NCBI RefSeq assembly: GCF_004916895.1
Contig: NZ_SNTZ01000002.1
Coordinates: forward strand, 62,001 to 126,000
DNA: 64,000 nt
Source of the DNA: Flagellimonas alvinocaridis
GTDB lineage: Bacteria; Bacteroidota; Bacteroidia; Flavobacteriales; Flavobacteriaceae
Direction of reading: 5' to 3'
In this document: positions 10,406 to 21,010 of the stretch, one piece after another
How positions within the stretch are numbered: position 1 is the stretch's first letter
Layout of the letters: each line of letters opens with the position of its first letter
The notes under the pieces: generated by a model
The model's input: only the letters and a program-made list of their open reading frames with translations
What the model was told of the DNA's origin: nothing
Database searches by the model: none
Position numbers and translations under genes: made by a program

Positions 10406-11749
10406 ATGAAGAAATTTATTGAGACCATATCGAATATCTGGAAAATCGATGAGCTGAGACAACGTATCATCCTTACCCTTGGGTTGTTGTTGGTATACCG
10501 TTTCGGTACCCGAATTGTACTTCCTGGTATTGATACAGCCCAATTGACCCAGTTGGCCTCGAGTACCGATTCAGGTATTTTGGGAATTCTTAATGCTTTT
10601 ACTGGAGGTGCTTTTGCCAATGCATCCGTTTTTGCATTGGGGATTATGCCCTACATCTCCGCATCCATTGTGGTGCAGTTGATGGGGATTGCCATTCCTT
10701 ACCTGCAAAAATTGCAGAAAGAAGGAGAAAGTGGTAGAAAGACCATCAACCAAATTACACGGTGGTTGACCATAGGTATATGTATCGTTCAAGCTCCGGC
10801 ATACTTGTACGGACTTGGTGCTCTTGGGGTTCCAGATAGTGCCTTTGTATTGGGTAAAGGTTTGGACTTTATTGTTCCAGCTGTGATTATTTTGGTAACT
10901 GGATGTGTTTTTGCCATGTGGTTGGGTGAAAAAATCACTGATAAAGGTATCGGAAACGGTATCTCCCTATTGATTATGATTGGTATTATCGCTACCATGC
11001 CACAGTCCTTTGTTCAAGAATTTATTTCAAGGACTACCAATAACACAGGAGGTATCATGTTTATGTTGATCGAGGTAATTGTATGGTTCTTGGTCATCTT
11101 GGCGAGCGTCCTTTTGGTGATGGCGGTAAGACAGATTCCAGTACAATATGCAAGAAGAACAGCTTCAGGTGGATACGAGAAAAACGTAATGGGAGCACGC
11201 CAGTACATTCCTTTAAAATTGAATGCCTCTGGAGTAATGCCTATCATTTTTGCCCAAGCGATTATGTTTGCACCCAGTTTGTTGGGTAGAACATTTAACA
11301 ATACAGCCGTGGGACAATGGATGGAGGTTCAGTTTGCTGATATTTTCGGTTTGGCCTACAACATCCTATTTGGAGTATTGATCATCATTTTCACATACTT
11401 CTATACAGCTATCACCGTGCCTACCAATAAAATGGCCGATGATTTGAAAAGAAGTGGTGGTTTCATTCCCGGTATAAGACCTGGAAAGGAAACAGGGGAT
11501 TATTTAGACAAGATCATGTCTTTGATTACCCTTCCAGGATCTGTATTTTTGGCACTTTTGGCAGTGTTGCCAGCGGTTGTGGTAAAGTTGATGGATGTTC
11601 AGGCTGGATGGGCACTGTTCTACGGAGGAACATCGTTGTTGATCATGGTAGGTGTGGCAATAGATACCGTACAGCAAGTGAACTCGTATTTGTTGAATAG
11701 ACATTACGACGGTTTGATGAAAACCGGAAAGAATAGAAAAGTAGCATAA
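10406..11749 (+). CDS. secY: Protein translocase subunit SecY
   Basis: SecY is the channel of the Sec translocon in the inner membrane. It has 447 aa with ten predicted hydrophobic spans. Signatures are YRFGTRIVLPGID at the first span, GIMPYISASIVVQLM (plug and second span), and the cytosolic loop GGFIPGIRPGKETGDYLD before the last spans. It lies in the spc operon between rplO and infA, as in most bacteria. Confidence 0.98.
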   Translation: MKKFIETISNIWKIDELRQRIILTLGLLLVYRFGTRIVLPGIDTAQLTQLASSTDSGILGILNAFTGGAFANASVFALGIMPYISASIVVQLMGIAIPYLQKLQKEGESGRKTINQITRWLTIGICIVQAPAYLYGLGALGVPDSAFVLGKGLDFIVPAVIILVTGCVFAMWLGEKITDKGIGNGISLLIMIGIIATMPQSFVQEFISRTTNNTGGIMFMLIEVIVWFLVILASVLLVMAVRQIPVQYARRTASGGYEKNVMGARQYIPLKLNASGVMPIIFAQAIMFAPSLLGRTFNNTAVGQWMEVQFADIFGLAYNILFGVLIIIFTYFYTAITVPTNKMADDLKRSGGFIPGIRPGKETGDYLDKIMSLITLPGSVFLALLAVLPAVVVKLMDVQAGWALFYGGTSLLIMVGVAIDTVQQVNSYLLNRHYDGLMKTGKNRKVA

Positions 11750-11752
11750 TTT

Positions 11753-11968
11753 ATGGCAAAGCAGCCAGCAATAGAACAAGACGGATCTATCATTGAAGCA
11801 TTGTCAAACGCAATGTTCAGGGTAGAATTGGAAAACGGGCACGTGGTAACGGCACACATCTCCGGAAAAATGAGAATGCACTACATCAAGTTGCTTCCCG
11901 GGGACAAGGTAAAGTTGGAAATGAGTCCATACGATTTAACGAAAGCAAGAATTACTTATAGATACTAA
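11753..11968 (+). CDS. infA: Translation initiation factor IF-1
   Basis: IF-1 occupies the A site of the 30S subunit during initiation. It has 71 aa. Its OB-fold includes [20 protein letters not shown] and [18 protein letters not shown]. It starts 3 bp after secY and is followed 5 bp later by rpmJ. Confidence 0.98.
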   Translation: MAKQPAIEQDGSIIEALSNAMFRVELENGHVVTAHISGKMRMHYIKLLPGDKVKLEMSPYDLTKARITYRY

Positions 11969-11973
11969 TTACG

Positions 11974-12090
11974 ATGAAAGTAAGAGCATCAATAAAGAAG
12001 AGGAGTGCCGAATGCAAGATAGTTCGCAGAAAAGGCAGATTGTACGTAATCAACAAAAAGAATCCTAGATTTAAACAAAGACAAGGGTAA
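11974..12090 (+). CDS. rpmJ: 50S ribosomal protein L36, zinc-free type
   Basis: This 38-residue protein of the large subunit is read from ATG 11974 to TAA 12090. It begins [19 protein letters not shown] and ends in PRFKQRQG, the invariant L36 tail. Compared with the zinc-binding form (Cys11, Cys14, Cys27, His33), only Cys14 remains; the other positions are Ser11, Asn27 and Phe33. It is thus a C-minus L36 that should not bind zinc. It lies between infA and rpsM as usual. Confidence 0.96.
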   Translation: MKVRASIKKRSAECKIVRRKGRLYVINKKNPRFKQRQG

Positions 12091-12092
12091 TT

Positions 12093-12467
12093 ATGGCAAG
12101 AATTGCAGGTGTAGATATACCTAAACAAAAGCGTGGCGTTATTGCACTTACCTACATCTTCGGAGTAGGTAAAAGTAGGGCGCAAGAGATTTTGAAGACC
12201 GCCCAAGTAAGTGAGGATACAAAAGTTTCGGAATGGAACGATGATGAAATCGGTCGTATCAGGGAAGCTGTTTCCGCTTATACCATTGAAGGTGAACTTC
12301 GCTCAGAGACCCAATTGAACATCAAACGATTGATGGACATCGGTTGTTACCGTGGAATTCGCCACAGAGCCGGATTGCCGCTTAGGGGTCAACGTACCAA
12401 GAACAACTCTAGGACCAGAAAAGGAAAAAGAAAAACAGTTGCCAACAAGAAGAAAGCAACTAAATAA
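12093..12467 (+). CDS. rpsM: 30S ribosomal protein S13
   Basis: S13 in the head contacts the P-site tRNA and the large subunit. It has 124 aa. [20 protein letters not shown] and the C-terminal [19 protein letters not shown] are diagnostic. It starts 2 bp after the rpmJ stop. Confidence 0.98.
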   Translation: MARIAGVDIPKQKRGVIALTYIFGVGKSRAQEILKTAQVSEDTKVSEWNDDEIGRIREAVSAYTIEGELRSETQLNIKRLMDIGCYRGIRHRAGLPLRGQRTKNNSRTRKGKRKTVANKKKATK

Positions 12468-12574
12468 TAAGCAGATATAGTCATTAGTTAGTATTTAGAC
12501 GTTAGAAGAATCTGTTTGAAATGTAAAAGTCTAGGATTCCAATAACTAAGAGCTAACACTAGAAACTAAAAAAT
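12468..12574 (+). repeat. Imperfect palindromic element between rpsM and rpsK
   Basis: This 107-bp gap is filled by an AT-rich imperfect inverted repeat built from recurring TTAG/CTAA words (about 12480-12505 against 12540-12570). It resembles in style the elements at 1383-1447, 39245-39340 and 43156-43240. It would form a long weak hairpin in the mRNA. No gene is seen. Confidence 0.5.
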
Positions 12575-12967
12575 ATGGCAAAGGCAAGTACCAAAACAAC
12601 AAAAAAGCGTAAGGTTATCGTCGAATCTACCGGCGAAGCACACGTTGTTGCATCTTTCAATAACATCATCATATCGCTTACCAATAAAAAAGGTGATGTG
12701 ATTTCATGGTCTTCCGCAGGAAAAATGGGATTCCGTGGTTCCAAAAAGAATACTCCATATGCTGCTCAGGTGGCTGCAGAGGATTGTTCCAAGATTGCCC
12801 ATGAAGCAGGGTTGCGCAAAGTTAAGGTGTATGTAAAGGGACCAGGAAATGGTAGAGAGTCTGCCATCCGTTCCATCCACAATTCAGGTATTGAAGTTAC
12901 CGAGATTGTAGATGTTACCCCACTTCCACACAACGGTTGTAGACCTCCTAAAAGAAGAAGAGTTTAA
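12575..12967 (+). CDS. rpsK: 30S ribosomal protein S11
   Basis: S11 lies on the platform near the Shine-Dalgarno pairing site. It has 130 aa. [20 protein letters not shown] and the C-terminal [18 protein letters not shown] are near-invariant. Confidence 0.98.
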   Translation: MAKASTKTTKKRKVIVESTGEAHVVASFNNIIISLTNKKGDVISWSSAGKMGFRGSKKNTPYAAQVAAEDCSKIAHEAGLRKVKVYVKGPGNGRESAIRSIHNSGIEVTEIVDVTPLPHNGCRPPKRRRV

Positions 12968-13070
12968 TTTTAAGTATATTCAACGGCCCAATAGGGTCTT
13001 CACTGAAGGTGCAGTTAGATTATCGAAGGATAAGCCTTAATTCATAATCGCACTTTCCAATTTAAAGAAG
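12968..13070 (+). promoter_or_regulatory. Structured gap ahead of rpsD
   Basis: The 103-bp gap contains three short hairpins in a row: CCC-AATA-GGG (12987-12996), CTTC-ACT-GAAG (12999-13009), and a nested one, GATTAT (13018-13023) with ATAATC (13044-13049), enclosing AAGG (13026-13029) with CCTT (13035-13038). S4, the next product, is an autogenous repressor in Proteobacteria and Firmicutes. A comparable leader here is an inference; no sequence match to a known S4 site was recognised. Confidence 0.4.
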
Positions 13071-13676
13071 ATGGCAAGATACACAGGACCAAAAACAAAG
13101 ATCGCTAGAAAATTTGGAGAAGCGATTTTCGGGGACGACAAGTCTTTTGAAAAGAAAAATTATCCTCCAGGACAACACGGTAACAACAGACGCCGTGGTA
13201 AAAAATCAGAATACGCCATTCAGTTGGCAGAAAAGCAAAAAGCCAAGTATACCTACGGCATTTTGGAACGTCAGTTCCGTAATCTGTTTACAGAGGCCAA
13301 AAGAAAAGAAGGGGTAACGGGTGAAATACTTTTACAACTATGTGAATCCCGTCTGGATAACGTTGTGTACAGATTGGGTATTGCCCCATCAAGAAGGGGA
13401 GCTCGCCAGTTGGTATCTCACCGTCATATTACCGTTAACGGTAATGTGGTAAATATTCCTTCCTACTCCCTTAAAGCAGGCGATGTAGTGGGAGTTAGGG
13501 AAAAATCAAAATCCGTTCAGGCTATCGAAGATTCTTTGGCCAACAACAGCAGTGTATACGAGTGGATGACTTGGAATTCCGAAAAGAAAGAAGGAACCTA
13601 TGTTTCCATTCCGGAAAGAATCCAAATCCCTGAAAATATCAAGGAGCAATTGATCGTCGAATTGTACTCTAAATAA
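13071..13676 (+). CDS. rpsD: 30S ribosomal protein S4
   Basis: S4 is a primary 16S binder that nucleates 30S assembly and restrains decoding errors. It has 201 aa. [19 protein letters not shown] at the start is the Bacteroidetes form. The S4 RNA-binding domain covers about 93-155, with [20 protein letters not shown] followed by [13 protein letters not shown]. Confidence 0.98.
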   Translation: MARYTGPKTKIARKFGEAIFGDDKSFEKKNYPPGQHGNNRRRGKKSEYAIQLAEKQKAKYTYGILERQFRNLFTEAKRKEGVTGEILLQLCESRLDNVVYRLGIAPSRRGARQLVSHRHITVNGNVVNIPSYSLKAGDVVGVREKSKSVQAIEDSLANNSSVYEWMTWNSEKKEGTYVSIPERIQIPENIKEQLIVELYSK

Positions 13677-13697
13677 GAATTCAACATTAATCCAATT

Positions 13698-14690
13698 ATG
13701 GCATTACTTAATTTTCAGAAGCCCGATAAAGTTATAATGATCGATTCAACAGATTTCGAAGGGAAATTTGAATTCCGCCCTTTGGAACCTGGCTATGGAT
13801 TAACAGTTGGGAATGCGCTGAGAAGGGTATTGCTTTCCTCTTTGGAAGGTTTTGCCATCACTTCTGTGCGCATAGATGGAGTTGAACATGAGTTTTCTGT
13901 TATCCCAGGCGTTGTTGAAGACGTAACTGAAATCATTTTGAACCTTAAGCAGGTTCGTTTTAAAAGACAGATTGATGATGTTGAGAGCGAGACTGTTTCC
14001 ATTTCCGTTAGCGGAAAGGAACAATTGACCGCCGGTGATTTCCAAAAATTCATCTCAGGATACCAAGTGCTCAACCCAGAGTTGGTGATCTGTAACATGG
14101 ATCCCAAAGTGAGCATCAACCTTGAGATCGTTATAGAAAAAGGACGTGGTTACGTTCCTGCCGAGGAAAACAAAAAATCCAATGCACCTTTGGGAAGCAT
14201 TGCCGTGGATTCCGTTTACACTCCGGTGAAAAACGTAAAATACAGCATTGAGAACTTCAGGGTAGAGCAAAAGACCGATTACGAAAAATTGGTTTTCGAG
14301 ATTCTTACCGATGGTTCCATCCACCCAAAAGATGCTTTGACCGAAGCTGCCAAAGTTTTGATCCATCACTTTATGTTGTTCTCCGATGAGCGCATCACCC
14401 TTGAGGCTGATGAAATTGCACAAACAGAGACCTACGATGAGGAATCTTTGCACATGCGTCAGTTGTTGAAGACCAAATTGGTAGACATGGACCTTTCCGT
14501 AAGGGCCTTGAACTGCCTTAAAGCTGCCGAAGTGGATACTTTGGGAGACTTGGTTTCCTTCAACAAGAACGATTTGATGAAGTTCAGGAACTTTGGTAAA
14601 AAATCCTTGACCGAATTGGAGGAGTTGGTCATCAACAAAGGCCTACAATTTGGCATGGACCTTTCCAAATACAAATTAGATAAAGATTAA
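13698..14690 (+). CDS. rpoA: RNA polymerase alpha subunit
   Basis: RpoA dimerises to nucleate RNA polymerase and contacts activators and promoter DNA. It has 330 aa. The N-terminal domain contains [19 protein letters not shown] (dimer interface). After a linker near 240, the C-terminal domain contains [19 protein letters not shown] and [16 protein letters not shown], the helix-hairpin-helix DNA-binding region. Confidence 0.98.
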   Translation: MALLNFQKPDKVIMIDSTDFEGKFEFRPLEPGYGLTVGNALRRVLLSSLEGFAITSVRIDGVEHEFSVIPGVVEDVTEIILNLKQVRFKRQIDDVESETVSISVSGKEQLTAGDFQKFISGYQVLNPELVICNMDPKVSINLEIVIEKGRGYVPAEENKKSNAPLGSIAVDSVYTPVKNVKYSIENFRVEQKTDYEKLVFEILTDGSIHPKDALTEAAKVLIHHFMLFSDERITLEADEIAQTETYDEESLHMRQLLKTKLVDMDLSVRALNCLKAAEVDTLGDLVSFNKNDLMKFRNFGKKSLTELEELVINKGLQFGMDLSKYKLDKD

Positions 14691-14751
14691 TAATCATATT
14701 TTGCTCTCCCAATAACGTAGGGATTTGGTAGCAAGATGATAAATTGAAACA
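14691..14751 (+). promoter_or_regulatory. Hairpin in the rpoA-rplQ gap
   Basis: A two-step hairpin is visible: TTGCT (14701-14705) with AGCAA (14730-14734), enclosing TCCC (14707-14710) with GGGA (14720-14723). The apex AATAACGTA begins like the CCC-AATA-GGG hairpin before rpsD. It could set the relative yield of RpoA and L17 or bind a ribosomal protein. The evidence is structural only. Confidence 0.3.
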
Positions 14752-15252
14752 ATGAGACACGGAAAGAAGTTTAATCACTTAGGAAGAAAATCGGCCCACA
14801 GAAAGGCCATGTTGGCCAATATGGCTTGCTCACTAATAGAGCACAAGAGAATCAACACCACAGTTGCCAAGGCCAAGGCTTTGAAACAGTTTGTTGAGCC
14901 CTTGATCACCAAGGCCAAGACAGAGAACAACCAAACTGCCGAAAAAGGCATGCACAACAGAAGGATTGTTTTCAGCAGCCTAAGAAACAAGGAGGCCATT
15001 ACAGAACTTTTTGGAAGCGTAGCTGAAAAAGTTGCTGATAGACCAGGAGGATATACCCGAATCATCAAATTGGGTAACCGTCTAGGGGATAACGCCGATA
15101 TGGCCATGATAGAGTTGGTAGATTTCAATGAGCTATACAACGCAGGTCAGCCTAAGAAGAAAACCACAAGAAGAAGTAGAAGGGGAGGAACTAAGAAAGC
15201 TGAGCCTGTTGCGCCAGTGGCCGAAACCAAAACCGACGATTCTGAAGAATAA
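14752..15252 (+). CDS. rplQ: 50S ribosomal protein L17 with C-terminal extension
   Basis: L17 is a large-subunit protein near the tunnel exit. The core ([20 protein letters not shown] to about residue 127) matches the family. It is followed by a tail of about 40 residues that is first Lys/Arg-rich ([15 protein letters not shown]), then Ala/Pro/Glu-rich and acidic, giving 166 aa. Such tails are common in this phylum. It is the last gene of the superoperon. Confidence 0.97.
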   Translation: MRHGKKFNHLGRKSAHRKAMLANMACSLIEHKRINTTVAKAKALKQFVEPLITKAKTENNQTAEKGMHNRRIVFSSLRNKEAITELFGSVAEKVADRPGGYTRIIKLGNRLGDNADMAMIELVDFNELYNAGQPKKKTTRRSRRGGTKKAEPVAPVAETKTDDSEE

Positions 15253-15282
15253 GAAGAATGTTATTAACTATTGTATTAGTGG

Positions 15283-15314
15283 AAAAAGGATAAGTGAGAA
15301 CTTATCCTTTTTTT
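15283..15314 (+). terminator. Intrinsic terminator of the ribosomal superoperon
   Basis: The stem AAAAAGGATAAG (15283-15294) pairs with CTTATCCTTTTT (15301-15312) around the loop TGAGAA and runs into further T. It lies 30 bp after rplQ and ends the superoperon before carA. Confidence 0.9.
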
Positions 15315-15350
15315 ATGTTTTTTTGTCAAAACTGAAATTAGAGCACACAA

Positions 15351-16463
15351 ATGAAGTATCACGCGAAAAAAAGAGCATTACTATTGTTGGCCGATGGAAC
15401 CATTTTTTATGGTAAGGCCGTGGGAGGAAAAGAAGGCACCGCTGTAGGAGAGGTATGTTTTAATACCGGGATGACCGGTTATCAGGAAATTTTCACAGAC
15501 CCCTCTTATTTTGGGCAACTTATGGTGACCACCAATGCCCACATTGGAAACTATGGCACACATGCCGATGAGATCGAGTCTGACTCCGTAAAGATTGCCG
15601 GCCTTATCTGTAAAAATTTCAGTTATGAATACTCCAGGCCCAGCGCCAATATGAGTCTATTGGAGTTCTTGGACAAGAACAACCTTTTGGCCATTTCGGA
15701 TGTGGATACCCGTGCTTTGGTAAGTTACATCAGGGACCATGGAGCCATGAACGCTTTGATATCTACCCGTGTGGATGAAATAGATGCCCTAAAGGAAGAG
15801 TTGAAGAGCGTTCCAAGTATGGAGGGTTTGGAACTTTCCTCCAAAGTCTCCACCAAAGAGCCGTATTACTATGGCGATGAGAATTCAACATACAAAATAT
15901 CCGCTTTGGATATCGGGATCAAAAAGAACATATTGCGAAACTTGGCGAAAAGAGGAGCTTACATCAAAGTTTTTCCATACAACACCTCTTTTGAGGAAAT
16001 GAAGGAATGGAACCCAGATGGGTATTTCATCTCCAACGGACCTGGTGATCCAGAACCGTTGACGGATGCCATTGCCGCAGCCAAGAAAATGATTAATTCA
16101 GATAAACCACTCTTTGGGATTTGTTTGGGGCACCAAGTATTGGCCTTGGCCAATGGGGTTTCCACCTATAAAATGTACAACGGGCACAGGGGTATCAACC
16201 ATCCTATCCTTAATTTGGTGACTGGGAAAGGGGAAATCACTTCGCAAAACCACGGTTTTGCCATCAACAGGGAGGAGACCGAGGCCCATCCGGATTTGGA
16301 GATTACCCACACCCATTTGAACGACCAAACGGTGGCAGGGATTCGGATGAAGGACAAAGAGGTTTTCTCGGTACAATATCACCCAGAAGCCAGCCCAGGA
16401 CCACATGATGCCGATTATCTTTTCGACCAGTTTTTTGATGCAATCAAGACTGGGAAAAACTAA
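15351..16463 (+). CDS. carA: Carbamoyl-phosphate synthase small subunit
   Basis: CarA hydrolyses glutamine and channels ammonia to CarB for carbamoyl phosphate, the precursor of arginine and pyrimidines. It has 370 aa. The CPSase-specific N-terminal domain contains FNTGMTGYQEIFTDPSYFGQ. The class-I glutamine amidotransferase domain has its nucleophile in FGICLGHQ (Cys258), with His344 and Glu346 in VQYHPEASPGP. carB is not adjacent: eno follows. Identity is secure. Confidence 0.97.
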   Translation: MKYHAKKRALLLLADGTIFYGKAVGGKEGTAVGEVCFNTGMTGYQEIFTDPSYFGQLMVTTNAHIGNYGTHADEIESDSVKIAGLICKNFSYEYSRPSANMSLLEFLDKNNLLAISDVDTRALVSYIRDHGAMNALISTRVDEIDALKEELKSVPSMEGLELSSKVSTKEPYYYGDENSTYKISALDIGIKKNILRNLAKRGAYIKVFPYNTSFEEMKEWNPDGYFISNGPGDPEPLTDAIAAAKKMINSDKPLFGICLGHQVLALANGVSTYKMYNGHRGINHPILNLVTGKGEITSQNHGFAINREETEAHPDLEITHTHLNDQTVAGIRMKDKEVFSVQYHPEASPGPHDADYLFDQFFDAIKTGKN

Positions 16464-16575
16464 AACGTTATAGTTTATTTTTAGGTTATTTAGTACGTTT
16501 TATGGGCCTTGAGATAGGGTTAAAGGGACTCCTTTTTGTATCTTAGCCCAATTAATAGAAACCACAAACATTTAG

Positions 16576-17874
<1,299 letters not shown>

Positions 17875-17895
17875 ATCATAATGTTTTTTTAGCAT

Positions 17896-17930
17896 AAAAA
17901 AGCCTTTCTCGACAGAGAAAGGCTTTTTAT
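17896..17930 (+). terminator. Terminator after eno
   Basis: AAAAAGCCTTTCTC pairs with GAGAAAGGCTTTTT around the tetraloop GACA, with A- and T-runs on both sides. It is a strong Rho-independent terminator 22 bp after eno. Confidence 0.92.
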
Positions 17931-17992
17931 TTGTAACAGTAGCAAACTTTCTATAAATTAATGTTTGAAACTAATCAAACTAAAATGGACCT

Positions 17993-19534
17993 ATGAACAA
18001 CTTCCTTTTTGTTGCAGCGGAAAATGATGGACTGGCCAATTGCAAGGCTGGCGGAATGGGCGATGTGGTACGGGATGTGCCACGGATGATTTCTGAACGT
18101 GGAGATAAGGTGCATGTTATCGTTCCTTCCTACGGGAGGCTACATCAAGGGGGATTGCTCAAGACAAACCTGAATTTCAGCTTACGGGGCTTGGGGTATA
18201 TGGCAGAGCTGTATGAGGTGAAGCCAAAAAAGGAATATCCAAATATTGTGCACTATGTGTTGCACCACCCAGAGATTGAGGCTGGGGATATCGCCCATAT
18301 TTACCACAACGATCCAGAAGAACCTTTTTACACCGATGCCATAAAGTACTTCATTTTCTGTACCGCAGTGGCCGAAGCCATTAAAAAAGGAGCTTTTGGG
18401 GATTTGGATGTGGTGCACTTGCACGATTGGCATTCCAGCCTTCTGTTGTTTTTAAGACAATATCACCCTGAGTACAAGAATCTAAAGGATATTCGGTTTG
18501 TGTATAGCATCCATAATCTGGCCATTCAGGGAATACGCCCCTTTGATGATAATTATTCTTCAGTTAAAAACTGGTTTCCCAATGTACCCATAGATTATAA
18601 AGGGCTCATGGATTATCGGTACAAGGACTGTATCAATCTTATGGCTGTAGGAATCCGTTTTGCCGATGCGGTGCATACGGTTTCTCCCTCGTACAAGGAA
18701 GATATTTTATTGCCAAGTTCGCCCCCAGAATTTATAGGAGGTGAAGGATTGGAAAGAGATTTGCAAAAGGCCGATGAGGAAGGAAGGCTGTTTGGAATCC
18801 TCAATGGATGCAATTACAAGAACATCAACCAAGAGTCAAAAGGGTTCATATACAGGAACACGGTAAAAGCCTTGTTTAAATGGCTACAAGAAGAGTCCAA
18901 AAAATACAAGGCAGATTTTCTGGCCCATACGGGGGAGAAAATCATGGAATATGTAGATAATAGACCCAAGTTCATTGCATCAAGTGTGGCCCGGTTAACG
19001 GAGCAAAAGTTCTATTTCTTTATGAGGTCTCCTGAAGCCTTTGTGGAAGTCCTTAAGAAACTGGAAAAAGTGGATGGCATTTTTATGTTGCTGGGGACTG
19101 GTGCACCGGAATATGAAGAACTCTTCAGAAAATTGAGCTACGAGCACAAAAACTTCATTTTTACCAATGGGCAATCTGAAAATTTGATTGACTCCATTTA
19201 TTTGGAATCTGACCTTTATTTTATGCCCAGTCTTTTTGAGCCCTGTGGTATAAGCCAGATGTTGGCCATGCGCAACGGAAACCCCTGTTTGGTACACAAT
19301 ACAGGAGGGTTGAAGGATACGGTAAAACATATGAAGACAGGTTTCAGCTTTGATGGTGAAAACTATGATGAAAAAATAAAGAACATGTTGGATGTGCTAG
19401 ATGAGGCACTGGATGTTTATGTAAACGATAAACCAACCTGGAAGAAAATCCAGGCTTCAGCCAAACGTATGCGATTTACTTGGAAGAAGTCGGTGGATGA
19501 GTATTATAAGGTCTTGTATCGATTAGATTCATAA
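17993..19534 (+). CDS. glgA: GT5-type glycogen/starch synthase-like glycosyltransferase
   Basis: Enzymes of this family extend alpha-1,4-glucan from ADP- or UDP-glucose. It has 513 aa with the GT-B layout. KAGGMGDV (18-25) matches the N-terminal KxGGL nucleotide-binding motif, HDWH is at 144-147, RLTEQK (334-339) holds the conserved Arg and Lys, and FEPCGISQM (from 415) with NTGGL (436-440) forms the C-terminal donor site. No glgB or glgC is adjacent, so the product (storage glucan or another polymer) is not fixed by context. The gene lies between the eno terminator and gltA. Confidence 0.85.
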   Translation: MNNFLFVAAENDGLANCKAGGMGDVVRDVPRMISERGDKVHVIVPSYGRLHQGGLLKTNLNFSLRGLGYMAELYEVKPKKEYPNIVHYVLHHPEIEAGDIAHIYHNDPEEPFYTDAIKYFIFCTAVAEAIKKGAFGDLDVVHLHDWHSSLLLFLRQYHPEYKNLKDIRFVYSIHNLAIQGIRPFDDNYSSVKNWFPNVPIDYKGLMDYRYKDCINLMAVGIRFADAVHTVSPSYKEDILLPSSPPEFIGGEGLERDLQKADEEGRLFGILNGCNYKNINQESKGFIYRNTVKALFKWLQEESKKYKADFLAHTGEKIMEYVDNRPKFIASSVARLTEQKFYFFMRSPEAFVEVLKKLEKVDGIFMLLGTGAPEYEELFRKLSYEHKNFIFTNGQSENLIDSIYLESDLYFMPSLFEPCGISQMLAMRNGNPCLVHNTGGLKDTVKHMKTGFSFDGENYDEKIKNMLDVLDEALDVYVNDKPTWKKIQASAKRMRFTWKKSVDEYYKVLYRLDS

Positions 19535-19597
19535 CAATTTTTTGGCAATTGATATTTTACTGTTAATACCAACACAAATGGTCATTGTAAATTGTTA
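19532..19597. repeat. Small inverted repeat upstream of gltA
   Basis: TAACAATTT (19532-19540) and AAATTGTTA (19589-19597) are perfect inverted copies. They are made of the same AAT/TTG/TTA words as the palindromic elements at 27441-27480 and 39245-39340. The left copy covers the stop codon of the preceding gene. Confidence 0.4.
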
Positions 19598-19656
19598 ATG
19601 ATTCCGCTTTTTCGTATTTTTCCACTTCTATTTTTACTAATCTATTAAAACATAAA

Positions 19657-20940
19657 ATGTCGGATACAGCTATACTCGAATATGGAGGGAAACGGTATGA
19701 ATTTCCCGTGGTGAAAGGTACTGAAGATGAATTGGCAATTGATATAAAAAGCTTGAGGGCAGAAAGTGGGATAGTGACTCTGGACCCAGGGTACAAGAAT
19801 ACAGGATCCTGCGAAAGTGCCATCACCTTTTTGGACGGAGAAAAAGGGATTCTAAGGTATCGTGGGTACTCCATTGAAGAGCTGGCAGAAAAGGCCGACT
19901 TTTTGGAAGTGGCATATCTGTTAATTTTTGGCGAATTGCCCAATAAAGAACAGTTAGAAAAATTCCATAGTGATATCAAAGAGGAATCACAAGTGGATGA
20001 AGAGATGAAGAAAATCTTGGACGGCTTTCCAAAATCCGCCCATCCAATGGGGGTGCTATCATCACTTACCAGTGCCTTGGTAGCTTTTAATCCTAGCTCG
20101 GTGGATGTCTCTTCCGAAAGCGCCATGTACAACTCCATTGTACGTATTTTGGCAAAGTTTCCAGTGCTAGTGGCATGGACCCAGCGTAAGAAAAAGGGAT
20201 TGCCATTGGACTATGGTGATGACACTTTGGGATATGTAGAGAATATTCACAAGATGATGTTCAAAAGACCCAATCAAGAGTATAAAAAAGACCTTATCGC
20301 CATTAATGCATTAGATAAGTTGTTGATTTTGCATGCAGACCATGAACAGAACTGTTCTACATCAACTGTTCGTATAGTTGGATCATCTCATGCAGGTCTC
20401 TTTGCGTCACTTTCAGCAGGGATTTCTGCCCTTTGGGGACCACTGCACGGTGGGGCCAATCAAGCTGTTTTGGAAATGTTGGAAGCCATTCAGGAAGATG
20501 GAGGTGATACTAAAAAATACATGGCCAAGGCCAAGGATAAGAACGACCCTTTCAGATTGATGGGTTTTGGGCACCGAGTGTACAAAAATTTTGATCCAAG
20601 AGCAAGGATCATCAAAAAAGCTGCGGACGAGGTGTTGGGCAACTTAGGGATAGATGATCCCATTTTGGACATTGCCAAAGGATTGGAAAAAGAAGCGTTG
20701 GAGGATAAATACTTTGTGGACCGCAAGTTATACCCCAATGTGGACTTTTACTCAGGAATCATTTATCGCGCTTTGGGAATCCCTACCGAAATGTTCACCG
20801 TTATGTTTGCCTTGGGTAGATTACCTGGTTGGATTGCACAATGGAGAGAAATGCGATTACGCAAGGAACCTATAGGAAGACCCCGACAGGTGTATATAGG
20901 CGAAAACTTGAGGTCTTTTGTGCCATTGGAGAAAAGATAA
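19657..20940 (+). CDS. gltA: Citrate synthase
   Basis: Citrate synthase condenses oxaloacetate and acetyl-CoA, the entry step of the TCA cycle. It has 427 aa. The catalytic His regions are visible as HADHEQNCSTSTVR and GFGHRVYKNFDPRA, and FTVMFALGRLPGWIAQWRE ends the active site. The roughly 50-residue N-terminal domain indicates the hexameric (type II) form. The gap to the gene before is 122 bp and holds an inverted repeat TAACAATTT/AAATTGTTA. Confidence 0.97.
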   Translation: MSDTAILEYGGKRYEFPVVKGTEDELAIDIKSLRAESGIVTLDPGYKNTGSCESAITFLDGEKGILRYRGYSIEELAEKADFLEVAYLLIFGELPNKEQLEKFHSDIKEESQVDEEMKKILDGFPKSAHPMGVLSSLTSALVAFNPSSVDVSSESAMYNSIVRILAKFPVLVAWTQRKKKGLPLDYGDDTLGYVENIHKMMFKRPNQEYKKDLIAINALDKLLILHADHEQNCSTSTVRIVGSSHAGLFASLSAGISALWGPLHGGANQAVLEMLEAIQEDGGDTKKYMAKAKDKNDPFRLMGFGHRVYKNFDPRARIIKKAADEVLGNLGIDDPILDIAKGLEKEALEDKYFVDRKLYPNVDFYSGIIYRALGIPTEMFTVMFALGRLPGWIAQWREMRLRKEPIGRPRQVYIGENLRSFVPLEKR

Positions 20941-20961
20941 AAACAGAAGGATATCGAAAAT

Positions 20962-20998
20962 AAAAAAGGCGATTGAATTATTTCAATCGCCTTTTTTC
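20962..20998. terminator. Bidirectional terminator between gltA and a convergent gene
   Basis: GGCGATTGAA (20968-20977) pairs with TTCAATCGCC (20982-20991) around TTAT, with six A before and six T after. It can serve both gltA (+) and the exported protein gene on the - strand. Confidence 0.9.
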
Positions 20999-21010
20999 TT
21001 GGGACTTTTT

